Below are positions 36,723 through 45,152 of a stretch of DNA of 64,000 nt, in pieces. The DNA lies in assembly GCF_014201615.1 (NCBI RefSeq), contig NZ_JACHEU010000002.1, forward strand, positions 248,001 to 312,000, in the 5' to 3' direction. A program made the position numbers and the translations under genes. The notes beneath the pieces are model-generated. The model worked only from the letters and a program-made list of their open reading frames with translations. It ran no database searches and had not been told where the DNA came from. Source of the stretch: Aquamicrobium lusatiense. GTDB lineage: Bacteria > Pseudomonadota > Alphaproteobacteria > Rhizobiales > Rhizobiaceae. Positions within the stretch are counted from its first letter, which is position 1. Each line of letters starts with the position of its first letter.

Positions 36723-39008
36723 ATGACGGCGGAGATGGACCACAACCGGACAGGAGGGGACGAGGCGCACGAAACGGGCGGCCACCGCCTTCGTGTCGTT
36801 CCCCCGCCGCTGTCGCCCGAAGCGCTCGGAACCGATCTCTCCGCCACGCCCGTTTCCCGCAACCTGCCCGTCGCAAGCTGGCTGTTCGTTCTCCTGTTCG
36901 CCGGACTTGCCCACCTCACCGGCGCGCCCGCTTTCCTCAGTCTTGCCATGCTTGCCACCGGCTTTGTTGGCATTCTGCTGCATGAGCTGATCCTGTCGAA
37001 GGAACGCCGCACCCGGCAGCAACTGGACAGGGAGACCGCTCAGGCTCGCACCCGACTGGAAACACTCTCCGACCAAATGTGGGAGATGCAGGAAAGCGAA
37101 GAGCGCTTCCACGGCCTCATCGACGCGCTCGGCGACATCGTCGTGCACCGCGACCGGCACGGCAGGATCGTCTACGCCAATCGGGTCTTCACCGGACTTG
37201 TCGGCAGGGAGATGCACGATCTGCGCGGCATGACGCTTGCCGATATCGGCATGGAGTTCACTGTTACGCCGGAGGCTGCATTCACCGACAATGAATGCCT
37301 GCGCTCGACGGATGCCTGCATGACCACGCCGCAGGGCCAGCGCTGGTTCTCATGGGTCGAGCTTTCGGTGCGCGAGAAGGATACCGGCGCCGTTTCGCAT
37401 CACGCCATCGCCCGCGAAATCACCGCCCGCAAGCAGGCTGAAACCTCGCTCATCGCGGCGCGCGAGCGGGCGGAATTCGCCAATCAGGCGAAGTCCCGCT
37501 TCCTGGCCACCGTCAGCCATGAGATCCGCACGCCGATGAACGGCATCATGGGCATGGCGCGGCTGTTATCGGATACCAGCCTGTCACCCGAGCAGCACAC
37601 CTATGTCAACGCCGTGTCCACCTCGGCCAGCGCACTGCTGGCGCTGATCGACGATCTTCTGGATTATTCCAAGATCGAGGCCGGCCGGTTCGATCCCGAG
37701 CCGCAGCCGGTTTCGCTGCGCGAGCTGGCCGACAATGTCGTCGAGCTTCTGGCCGACCGCGCCCATGGCAAGGGTATCGGTCTCGGCTGCCATGTCGCGC
37801 CCGATGTCCCGCAGATGATCACCGCCGATCCGGGACGGGTGCGGCAGGTGCTGCTCAACCTTCTCGGCAATGCGATCAAGTTCACCGAAAGCGGCGGCGT
37901 GGCGCTTGTCATCACCCGCAGCGGCAATCGCATCCGCTTCGCCGTGAGCGATACCGGCACGGGGCTGCGGCAAGACGATCTCGAACGCATATTCCTCGAA
38001 TTCGAGCAGGCCGACGGAACCTCGACGCGCCGGCATGGTGGCGCAGGGCTCGGCCTTGCGATTTCCAGACGGCTGGTGACGGCGATGGGCGGCACGATCT
38101 CCGTGTCCAGCACGCCCGGCGAGGGAACGGAGTTCATTTTCGAACTGCCGGCGCATGAGGCGACCGCTCCGCCGCACCCACGGCAGGATGCGCTGGCAGG
38201 CCGCAATGTCGTGATCCTCTCCGACAACAGGGTCGAGGCGGATGTGATCGCGCGGACGATCCGCGCCTTCGGCGGCTCCGCCGAAATTGCCGAAAACCCC
38301 GAAACCGCACGAAAGCTGGCCAAGGGCTGCGACACGCTGATGGTGGACGCCACGCTGGAAGGCAGCGACAGACGCGCCGTTCAGGCGCTGCGCGACGATG
38401 TTTTCGCCTCCAGCCGCGCCATCATCCTGATGGCGCCGAACGACCGTGGCCGGCTCTGCGAATATCTGGCCGGCGGATATGGTGGTTTCCTCGCCCGTCC
38501 CGTGCGGGGCGCAACACTGCTGAAGGTGCTTGCCGGCGGCAGTTACGACAGCGCAGGTGAACAGCACCTGCAGGAGCCCGGAACGCGTACGCATCCGGCA
38601 CAGGAAAACAAATCCGGCGTCCTTTCCGTCCTGATTGCCGAAGACAACGAAATCAACGCCCTGCTGGTTCGCGCCGCACTCGGCAGTGCCGGCCATCGCC
38701 TCGAGATGGTCACGACCGGCAAGGAGGCAGTGGACAGGCTCACCGCGACCGACACCGGCGCGGGACGCCATGACGTCGTCCTCATGGACCTGCACATGCC
38801 GGTGATGGACGGCATGGATGCCATCGCCCACATCAGGCGGCATGAGAAGCTGCATGGGATGCCCACGGTCCCGATTCTGGTGCTTTCGGCTGACAATCAG
38901 GAAAAGACACGCCATGCCGTGCTCGCCCATGGCGCCACCGCCTTCCTGACAAAGCCGCTCGATCCGCGTGATCTGCTTGCCGCCGTTCAGGACCTGATGT
39001 CCACATGA
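36723..39008 (+). CDS. Membrane-bound PAS hybrid histidine kinase
   Basis: 761 residues from ATG 36723. Two close transmembrane helices (about 45-90), a short coiled coil, a PAS domain (about 115-235), and HisKA with V-S-H-E-I-R-T-P-M-N-G (His near 265). HATPase has N-A-I-K-F-T, D-T-G-T-G-L and G-A-G-L-G-L boxes. A degenerate receiver (about 488-600, phospho-acceptor region D-A-T-L) is followed by a full receiver with L-M-D-L-H-M-P (Asp near 689) and the conserved K-P. No cognate regulator lies nearby, so output probably goes through a histidine phosphotransfer protein. A TTG at 36717 is an alternative start. Confidence 0.92.
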   Translation: MTAEMDHNRTGGDEAHETGGHRLRVVPPPLSPEALGTDLSATPVSRNLPVASWLFVLLFAGLAHLTGAPAFLSLAMLATGFVGILLHELILSKERRTRQQLDRETAQARTRLETLSDQMWEMQESEERFHGLIDALGDIVVHRDRHGRIVYANRVFTGLVGREMHDLRGMTLADIGMEFTVTPEAAFTDNECLRSTDACMTTPQGQRWFSWVELSVREKDTGAVSHHAIAREITARKQAETSLIAARERAEFANQAKSRFLATVSHEIRTPMNGIMGMARLLSDTSLSPEQHTYVNAVSTSASALLALIDDLLDYSKIEAGRFDPEPQPVSLRELADNVVELLADRAHGKGIGLGCHVAPDVPQMITADPGRVRQVLLNLLGNAIKFTESGGVALVITRSGNRIRFAVSDTGTGLRQDDLERIFLEFEQADGTSTRRHGGAGLGLAISRRLVTAMGGTISVSSTPGEGTEFIFELPAHEATAPPHPRQDALAGRNVVILSDNRVEADVIARTIRAFGGSAEIAENPETARKLAKGCDTLMVDATLEGSDRRAVQALRDDVFASSRAIILMAPNDRGRLCEYLAGGYGGFLARPVRGATLLKVLAGGSYDSAGEQHLQEPGTRTHPAQENKSGVLSVLIAEDNEINALLVRAALGSAGHRLEMVTTGKEAVDRLTATDTGAGRHDVVLMDLHMPVMDGMDAIAHIRRHEKLHGMPTVPILVLSADNQEKTRHAVLAHGATAFLTKPLDPRDLLAAVQDLMST

Positions 39009-39130
39009 ACATTGGTGCGGCACAGGTCCTGCTTTGTTGCCGATCACGCCATATCACGTTAGTGTCACAATCCTGTTGCACCACAATCGTATCCCCGCGC
39101 CACGAGGGATGGCTCGAAGGAGAATCGCCC

Positions 39131-40024
39131 GTGCAGACAGCGATGCCGCAAGGTCACACCAGGTTGGGCTCCACGCTCGTTACCGGACCGGCCACCGGGC
39201 CGCAGGCCCCGTCACTCGCAGGCCCGATCGGCCCTCTGGGCCGTATAGGCACTCTGGAAGTGCGGCTGGCCCGCAACGAGGCCGAGATCGAGGCCGCACA
39301 GGAAATCCGCTACCGCATCTTCTATGACGAGCTGGGCGCCCGCAGCAGCCTGGACCAGATCGACAGGCGCGATTCGGACCGCTTCGATCCGCTTTGCGAC
39401 CATCTTCTGGTTCTGGACAACAGCCTGACCGGCCCCGAGCACAGGCGCATCGTCGGGACTTACCGCCTCTTGCGGCAGGAAATGGCGACGGCAGCGGGCG
39501 GCTTCTATTCGGAAGACGAATTCGAGCTGCGCAGGCTGGTCGCCCGCCACCCCGATCTGCGTTTCCTCGAGCTTGGCCGCTCCTGCGTGCTGCCGCAATA
39601 CAGGTCGAAACGCACCATCGAGGCCCTGTGGCAGGGTATCTGGGCCTATCTCAATCACTACGGCATTGACGTCATGGTGGGCTGCGCTTCCTTCCCCGGC
39701 ATCGATCCCGCGGCCCATGCCGAGGCGCTGACCTATATGGCCCATCATTGCCGCACCAGTGCAGACTGGGATGTGCGGGCCGTCGGCCGCCGCTATCATC
39801 CGATGGCCATGATGCCGGTCGAAGAGGTTAATCCCAAGGCGGCAATCACCGCCATGCCGCCCCTGGTGAAAGGCTATCTGCGCATCGGCGCGCGTATCGG
39901 CGACGGCTGCGTCATCGACCGCGATTTTTCGACCGTCGATGTGTTCATCGTCATGCCGGTCAAGGAAATCGCCGCTCGCTACATCAGCTATTACGGCGGC
40001 GACGGCCAGAGTTACGCCGCCTGA
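39131..40024 (+). CDS. olsB: L-ornithine N-alpha-acyltransferase OlsB (GNAT fold)
   Basis: 297 residues from GTG 39131, preceded by AGGAG at 9 nt; the frame to 39005 is an unneeded extension. Transfers a 3-hydroxyacyl chain from ACP to ornithine, giving lyso-ornithine lipid. Family marks: I-R-Y-R-I-F-Y-D-E-L, the G-T-Y-R-L-L-R segment, L-E-L-G-R-S-C-V and V-G-C-A-S-F-P-G-I-D. The first ~35 residues (Gly/Pro-rich) are a divergent extension. The partner OlsA is not in the window; ornithine lipids are phosphate-free membrane lipids used by rhizobia under phosphate stress. Confidence 0.9.
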   Translation: MQTAMPQGHTRLGSTLVTGPATGPQAPSLAGPIGPLGRIGTLEVRLARNEAEIEAAQEIRYRIFYDELGARSSLDQIDRRDSDRFDPLCDHLLVLDNSLTGPEHRRIVGTYRLLRQEMATAAGGFYSEDEFELRRLVARHPDLRFLELGRSCVLPQYRSKRTIEALWQGIWAYLNHYGIDVMVGCASFPGIDPAAHAEALTYMAHHCRTSADWDVRAVGRRYHPMAMMPVEEVNPKAAITAMPPLVKGYLRIGARIGDGCVIDRDFSTVDVFIVMPVKEIAARYISYYGGDGQSYAA

Positions 40025-40039
40025 AGATCAGCGTTCCGT

Positions 40040-40672
40040 TCAGGGAATATCCTCGGGCTTCCGGCCGGGGCGGCTCTTGTAGGCCGGAATGTGCCAGCCG
40101 AAACGGATCGCGCCGCCACGCACTGCAAAGGCGGCGATGAAGCCGCCGAGCTGGCAGATGAGAGGCGCAAAGCCCGCGAGATCGCCCAGCGTATAGACGC
40201 CGGCGCCCATGAGTGCTGCCGACACATAGACTTCGGGGCGCAGCAGCACCGACTGCTCCCCCGCCAGAACGTCGCGCAGGATGCCGCCGAAAGTGGCCGT
40301 CAACATGCCCATGATGATGGCCACGACCGGCGAGCCGGTAACCGCGAGCCCCTTTGCCGCCCCCATCACCGCAAATGCGGCAAGGCCGATGGCATCCAGC
40401 CACAGCAGGAGCTTGTAGCGCGATTCAACCCGGTGCGCCGTGAAGAACACCAGCACAGCAACTGCCGCGCACACCAGAATATAGTCGTGGTTGGCGATCC
40501 AGAAGACCGGCACGTCGAGAACGAGATCGCGGAAGGTTCCACCGCCAACTCCCGTTACCCCGGCCAGAAACATGAAGCTGATGATGTCCATCTGCTTGCG
40601 TGAAGCCGAAAGCGCGCCCGTTGCCGCAAAAACGGCAACGCCGGAATAATCGAGGATGGTGACGAGGTTCAT
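40040..40672 (-). CDS. TRIC-type (UPF0126) membrane channel protein
   Basis: 210 residues from ATG 40672, about seven transmembrane helices. Two internally repeated segments: D-Y-S-G-V-A-V-F-A-A-T-G-A-L with G-V-G-G-G-T-F-R-D, and D-A-I-G-L-A-A-F-A-V-M-G-A with T-A-T-F-G-G-I-L-R-D. These repeated G-G-x-x-R-D motifs define the YicG/UPF0126 family, related to trimeric intracellular cation channels. Probable monovalent-cation conductance; physiological role unknown. Confidence 0.93.
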   Translation of the reverse strand: MNLVTILDYSGVAVFAATGALSASRKQMDIISFMFLAGVTGVGGGTFRDLVLDVPVFWIANHDYILVCAAVAVLVFFTAHRVESRYKLLLWLDAIGLAAFAVMGAAKGLAVTGSPVVAIIMGMLTATFGGILRDVLAGEQSVLLRPEVYVSAALMGAGVYTLGDLAGFAPLICQLGGFIAAFAVRGGAIRFGWHIPAYKSRPGRKPEDIP

Positions 40673-40783
40673 GGCAGGGCGTTCATCCCCGGTGGCAGGT
40701 GACTGCGCTACAGTAGCAGCCGCTCCCGGCTGTGGAAGCCCCTGAAGGGCAACGGTCCCGCAATGCTGCGGGACCAAAGGCTA

Positions 40784-41392
40784 TCAGCCCTGATTTCCTT
40801 CGCCGGCAGAACCATTGGCCTGCTTCGGTCCATCCTTCGAGACGCCGACCTTGGCCGGGCGCAGAACCCGCTCGCCAATCGAATATCCCGGCTGCACGAC
40901 CTGCAGAACGGTGCCTGCGACAACCTGCGGATTCGGAATCTCGAACAGCGCCTCGTGGAAATTCGGATCGAACCGCTCGCCTTCCGGCGAAAGCTTTTTC
41001 ACGCCATGCCGTTCCAGCGCGCCGATCAGACCCCGCGCGGTAATCTCAACGCCCTCGATCAGCGCCTTGAAACCCGCATCGTCGGATGCCTTGGCTTCTG
41101 CCGGGATGGCTTCCAGCGCACGTTGCAGGTCGTCTGCAACCGTCAGCATGTCGCGGGCGAAGTTGGCTATGGAGTAGGAGCGCGCGTCCTGCACGTCACG
41201 GGCAGCACGGCGGCGCATGTTCTCCACCTCGGCGGCGGCGCGAAGAGCCCGATCCTTCAGCTCCTCGTTTTCCTTCATCAGACGGACAAGTGCCTCGTAA
41301 TCACCTTCGGCACCCTCCACCGTCTGCTCGGCAAAAGCTTCTGCGGCCTCGGTTTCGTCGGGCGTGCGCTCGTCTTTGGCCTGGTCAGTCAT
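40784..41392 (-). CDS. grpE: Nucleotide exchange factor GrpE
   Basis: 202 residues from ATG 41392. Acidic N-terminus, long coiled coil ([10 protein letters not shown] and the [13 protein letters not shown] segment) and a beta-wing domain with [10 protein letters not shown] and [18 protein letters not shown]. Exchanges ADP on DnaK. In many rhizobia hrcA precedes grpE; here no hrcA is adjacent. A candidate RpoH promoter lies upstream. Confidence 0.96.
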   Translation of the reverse strand: MTDQAKDERTPDETEAAEAFAEQTVEGAEGDYEALVRLMKENEELKDRALRAAAEVENMRRRAARDVQDARSYSIANFARDMLTVADDLQRALEAIPAEAKASDDAGFKALIEGVEITARGLIGALERHGVKKLSPEGERFDPNFHEALFEIPNPQVVAGTVLQVVQPGYSIGERVLRPAKVGVSKDGPKQANGSAGEGNQG

Positions 41393-41433
41393 GGCGTATT
41401 CCCATTCTTTTCGAAGTTTCGAAGTTGGGTCCG

Positions 41434-41462
41434 ATATCGAGGTTCGACACTCAAAAATCAAG
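41434..41462 (-). promoter_or_regulatory. Candidate RpoH promoter of grpE
   Basis: On the minus strand CTTGAT (41462-41457), a 17-bp spacer, CGATAT (41439-41434), about 42 bp before the grpE start. Same geometry and similar boxes as the hsp20 site at 24835-24863. Confidence 0.5.
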
Positions 41463-41610
41463 GCCCCCGGCGCGCCGGATGCCTTCCCCGCCAACAAACG
41501 TATTTAATTCAAATTTTACCTTGTTGCGCTGAGCTGTGTCCCAACACCCCGGCAAAGGGGGAACCTTAGACGGATACAGGGAGTTTCGAAACCGAAAGGA
41601 TTTTGAAGCG

Positions 41611-41823
41611 ATGACCCGAACAGGCAAAGAACGGCCACAGGAAACGGTGCGGCAGAACCTGGCGAAAACCATACGCCGTCAGGTCCGCAGCCACAACACG
41701 CGTGGATTGTTGCGCTCCCTGCCCGCCTTCAAGGTCGCCAGAGACATACCGGAACAGTTGCAGGCGCTCATCTGCCGACTGGAGGCTATGGAAGCACAGC
41801 ACGAAGAAGCTCCGGAGCGATGA
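41611..41823 (+). CDS. Small basic hypothetical protein
   Basis: 70 residues from ATG 41611 (AAGGA about 10 nt upstream); an in-frame start at 41536 is possible. Basic N-terminal half (R-Q-N-L-A-K-T-I-R-R-Q-V-R-S-H-N-T-R-G-L) and an amphipathic helix at the C-terminus (L-Q-A-L-I-C-R-L-E-A-M-E-A). No signal peptide, no recognised family. Could be an orphan or a small nucleic-acid-binding protein. Moderate confidence that it is a gene. Confidence 0.5.
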   Translation: MTRTGKERPQETVRQNLAKTIRRQVRSHNTRGLLRSLPAFKVARDIPEQLQALICRLEAMEAQHEEAPER

Positions 41824-41861
41824 CCCCGCCCCGCGCTTCACACCGTGGCCTGCGTGGCAGG

Positions 41862-42419
41862 TTACTGCACCGCCCTCCGGCGCCATGAATAGGTGCCCGC
41901 AGCGGCAGCGCCCGATGTCGCTGCCGGCTGGGAGTGGACCGACAACCCGCCAATCTCGCCTTTTTCAAGCCGTTCCAGCAGAACCCGGTTCGAAATCTCG
42001 AACTCGTCGAAGCCGACGCGCAGCATATGCGGAAGCTGGTCGACGAGCACATCGCCCACCGCGCGCACCCTGCCCGTAAACCCGTGCCGGCTGCGCAGCA
42101 GTTCCGCCTTGGAGTAGCTGCGCCCGTCGCTGTAGGCCGGGAAGGCCAGCGCCACCAGCGACAGCGCATCGAGAAGGCCGGCAATCGCGTCGAGCTGTTC
42201 TCCCGGTTGCAGGATCACCCCCAGACGCTCGTGGTTGAGCGCGCGCTCCTGCGGATCGAGATCGAGAAAGGCCTGCAGCGGCAGAATCACGCGGCTGTTG
42301 CCGGCAAGGGCCTCGGCAGTCTCGGCGTGTATCCACTCATCGTCCCGGAAACCCTGCGGAGTCCACAGACGAATTTCGGGGGTTGCCTTGTGTTCGCTCC
42401 CCGTCGCTTGCTCACTCAT
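41862..42419 (-). CDS. DUF934 protein of the assimilatory sulfur operon
   Basis: 185 residues from ATG 42419, overlapping the cysH stop (ATGA). Family marks: W-x-x-E, L-D-L-D-P-Q-E-R-A-L, V-A-L-A-F-P-A-Y-S-D-G-R-S-Y-S-K-A-E-L-L-R and the F-T-G-R-V-R-A-V-G-D-V-L-V-D-Q-L segment, which identify DUF934. It is nearly always linked to sulfite or nitrite reductase genes; its molecular role is unknown. Last gene of the operon. Confidence 0.93.
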   Translation of the reverse strand: MSEQATGSEHKATPEIRLWTPQGFRDDEWIHAETAEALAGNSRVILPLQAFLDLDPQERALNHERLGVILQPGEQLDAIAGLLDALSLVALAFPAYSDGRSYSKAELLRSRHGFTGRVRAVGDVLVDQLPHMLRVGFDEFEISNRVLLERLEKGEIGGLSVHSQPAATSGAAAAGTYSWRRRAVQ

Positions 42420-43165
42420 GTTGTCTTTCCTGACTGAATGGCCGGGCCTGACTGGCTGGTTTGGCCGAGGGTCTGTTCCAGACCGCCAAGATGGATACCG
42501 CATTCGGTCTTGGCCTGCCCTGCCCAGCGCCCGCTGCGCGCATCCTGCCCCTGCTCCACCGGACGGGTGCAGGGAAAGCAGCCTATGGACAGATAACCAT
42601 AAGCGACCAGCGGATTTTCGCGCAGTTCGTGCGCCTGCATGTAATCGGCGAGGTCGGCCGCCCCCCAGCTTGCCAGAGGGTTGATGCGTATGCGCGGCCC
42701 CACCGCCTCGAATACCGGCAGGGCGGCGCGCGTCTGTGCCTGATGGCGCTTGCGGCCGGTGAACCAGGCCCGGAACGGCTCCACCCCCCGTGCCATCGTT
42801 TCCACCTTGCGCACATGGCAGCAGGCTTCGACGTCGCTTTCATGCAGGCGGCCCGACGGATCGACGCGCTGCAGCACCGCCGCATCGGGATGGATCACCC
42901 TGATATCGGTCAGGCCGAAATCCTCGGCCAGCGCATCGCGGTAGCGCAGGGTTTCCTCGAAATGCTTGCCCGTATCGAGGAACACGATCGGCACATCCCG
43001 GTCCACCTGCGCGATCAGGTGCAGGAGCACCGCCGAGTCCGCCCCAAAGGACGAAACGGCGGCGACCTCTCCGGAAAACAGGCTCCCCACCGCCAGCTCG
43101 ATGGTGCGGAGAGCCGAAAGCTGCCCATGGCGCGCTTCGAGGGCAGCGGCATCGAAAGCGTCCAC
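42416..43165 (-). CDS. cysH: Assimilatory adenylyl-sulfate (APS) reductase
   Basis: 249 residues from GTG 43165, one base after the cysI stop (AAAGG SD). Reduces activated sulfate to sulfite. S-S-F-G-A-D-S-A-V-L-L-H phosphate loop, F-L-D-T-G-K-H-F-E-E-T, catalytic E-C-G-I-H near the C-terminus. The E-A-C-C-H-V-R-K and G-C-F-P-C-T-R-P pairs bind a 4Fe-4S cluster, which marks the APS-using rather than PAPS-using enzyme. The longer frame to 43441 is antisense-free but shadows cysI. Confidence 0.93.
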   Translation of the reverse strand: MDAFDAAALEARHGQLSALRTIELAVGSLFSGEVAAVSSFGADSAVLLHLIAQVDRDVPIVFLDTGKHFEETLRYRDALAEDFGLTDIRVIHPDAAVLQRVDPSGRLHESDVEACCHVRKVETMARGVEPFRAWFTGRKRHQAQTRAALPVFEAVGPRIRINPLASWGAADLADYMQAHELRENPLVAYGYLSIGCFPCTRPVEQGQDARSGRWAGQAKTECGIHLGGLEQTLGQTSQSGPAIQSGKTT

Positions 43166-43166
43166 T

Positions 43167-44837
43167 TCAGGCAGCCTTTGCTTCGGCCCCGTACAGAGCC
43201 TCCTTGAACGGCGCCGCGCCGACACGGCGATAGACGTCGAGGAATTTTTCCGAAGGCGCGCTGCGTATCGCCAGATAGGTCTCGACCAGCGTTTCGATCG
43301 CATCGACGATCTCGTCGGGCCCGAAGCCGCGGCCGATGATCTCGCCGACGCTGGTGTTCTCGTCGGCAGAGCCACCCAGCGTAATCTGGTAAAGCTCCGC
43401 GCCCTTCTTCTCCACGCCCAGTATGCCGATATGGCCGACATGGTGATGGCCGCAGGCGTTGATGCAGCCCGAGATCTTGAGCTTCAGTTCGCCGATCTCG
43501 CGCTGACGCTCCAGCGACGAAAACCGCGTCGAGATCTGCTGCGCGACGGGAATGGAGCGCGCATTGGCGAGCGCGCAATAGTCTAGGCCGGGGCAGGCGA
43601 TGATGTCGCTGATCAGGCCTGCATTGGCCGTGGCAAGCCCGGTCTCGACCAGCGCGTCATAGACGGCCTTCAGATCGGCGCGCGCCACATGCGGCAGCAC
43701 CAGATTCTGCTCATGCGTCACCCGCACCTCGTCGAAGGCGAAGCGTTCGGCAAGGTCGGCCACCGCCTCCATCTGCTTGTCGGTCACGTCGCCCGGAACT
43801 TCGCCTATCCCCTTCAGCGAGATGGTCACGGCCGCATAGTCGGGATTGCGGTGCGTGGTCACGTTCTGGCCGAGCCATTCGGAGAAGGGGCGCGAATCGA
43901 GCCGGGCCAGACGCACCGCCTCGTCGCCCTCCGGACGGGGCGGAAGCTCGGGAGGCGCGAAATAGGCCCTGATCGCGGCCACATCGGCATCCGGCAGCTT
44001 CAGCTCGCCATCCTTCAGCGCCTGCCATTCCGCCTCGACCCAGCTTGCCAGTTCCTCGGTTCCGGTCTCGTGGACGAGGATCTTGATGCGCGCCTTGTAC
44101 TTGTTGTCGCGCCGGCCGTTCAGATTGTAGACGCGCAGGATCGCCGTCACATAGGACAGGAGATGTTCCTGCGGCAGGAAATCGCGGATTTTCTTGCCCA
44201 CCATGGGCGTGCGGCCGAGGCCGCCGCCGACATAGACGGCAAAGCCCAGCTCGCCCGCCTCGTTCTTCTTCAGGTGCAGTCCGATGTCGTGGGTCTTGAT
44301 GGCCGCACGGTCGCGCTCTGCCCCGGTCACCGCGATCTTGAACTTGCGCGGCAGGTAGGAGAACTCGGGATGCACCGACGACCACTGGCGCAGGATCTCC
44401 GCATAGGGGCGCGGATCGGCAACCTCGTCGGCCGCGGCACCGGCGAAATGATCGGCCGTGACATTGCGTATGCAATTGCCGCTGGTCTGGATGCAATGCA
44501 TCTCGACCTGCGCCAGATCAGCAAGGATGGCCGGAACGTCCGACAATGCAGGCCAGTTGAACTGGATGTTCTGGCGCGTGGTGAAGTGCCCATAGCCCTT
44601 GTCGTAGGTGCGCGCGATATGGGCCAGCATGCGCAACTGGCGCGGATGCAGCGTGCCATAGGGAATGGCGATGCGCAGCATATAGGCGTGAAGCTGGAGA
44701 TAGACACCGTTCATGAGCCGGAGCGGCTTGAACTGATCTTCCGTCAGCTCGCCTGAAAGCCGTCGCTCGACCTGATCGGCGAACTGGGCAACCCTTCCCT
44801 GAACAAATTCGTGGTCGAACTCATCATAACGGTACAT
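43167..44837 (-). CDS. cysI: Siroheme-dependent sulfite/nitrite reductase
   Basis: 556 residues. Two ferredoxin-like half domains plus siroheme/4Fe-4S core: T-R-Q-N-I-Q-F-N-W near 95, T-S-G-N-C-I-R-N-V-T, then C-P-G-L-D-Y-C (C-x5-C) and G-C-I-N-A-C-G-H-H (C-x3-C) as cluster ligands. Six-electron reduction of sulfite to sulfide. The operon partners (APS reductase, siroheme synthase) support sulfite as substrate; the electron donor is not encoded here. Confidence 0.95.
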   Translation of the reverse strand: MYRYDEFDHEFVQGRVAQFADQVERRLSGELTEDQFKPLRLMNGVYLQLHAYMLRIAIPYGTLHPRQLRMLAHIARTYDKGYGHFTTRQNIQFNWPALSDVPAILADLAQVEMHCIQTSGNCIRNVTADHFAGAAADEVADPRPYAEILRQWSSVHPEFSYLPRKFKIAVTGAERDRAAIKTHDIGLHLKKNEAGELGFAVYVGGGLGRTPMVGKKIRDFLPQEHLLSYVTAILRVYNLNGRRDNKYKARIKILVHETGTEELASWVEAEWQALKDGELKLPDADVAAIRAYFAPPELPPRPEGDEAVRLARLDSRPFSEWLGQNVTTHRNPDYAAVTISLKGIGEVPGDVTDKQMEAVADLAERFAFDEVRVTHEQNLVLPHVARADLKAVYDALVETGLATANAGLISDIIACPGLDYCALANARSIPVAQQISTRFSSLERQREIGELKLKISGCINACGHHHVGHIGILGVEKKGAELYQITLGGSADENTSVGEIIGRGFGPDEIVDAIETLVETYLAIRSAPSEKFLDVYRRVGAAPFKEALYGAEAKAA

Positions 44838-44852
44838 CGGTGGTCCTCCGGC

Positions 44853-45152
44853 TTACGCCGCGTGCTGCGTACGGGCCTGCTTGCCCAGATCGTTGCGGGT
44901 TGTGGGACCGGCGGCGCGGATACGCTCGCGCAGCCTGAGGGGGCGGACGGTGCCATAGACGATTTCCACGTCGATCAGATTGACATCGACCACGAGATTG
45001 CCTGCAAGGCCCTGCGCGCCGGCACTTTCCAGCGCGGCTTCGGCTTCCTTGTCCCCGGCGATTTCGGCCTCAGCAATGGTCTCGACCCATCGGCCATGCG
45101 CATACCAGACGACCTCGCCGTCGCTCAGCCGGTTTGCGGTCAGAATCTTCAT
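44853..45152 (-). CDS. DUF2849 protein of the sulfur operon
   Basis: 99 residues from ATG 45152, overlapping the cysG stop (ATGA) and 15 nt before cysI. Starts M-K-I-L-T-A-N-R-L-S-D-G-E-V-V-W-Y, with Y-G-T-V-R-P-L-R-L-R-E-R-I-R-A-x-G-P-T near the end, the DUF2849 pattern. Fixed neighbour of cysI in Rhizobiales; may assist siroheme delivery or electron transfer, but no evidence is visible. A longer overlapping frame to 45326 is a cysG shadow. Confidence 0.92.
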   Translation of the reverse strand: MKILTANRLSDGEVVWYAHGRWVETIAEAEIAGDKEAEAALESAGAQGLAGNLVVDVNLIDVEIVYGTVRPLRLRERIRAAGPTTRNDLGKQARTQHAA

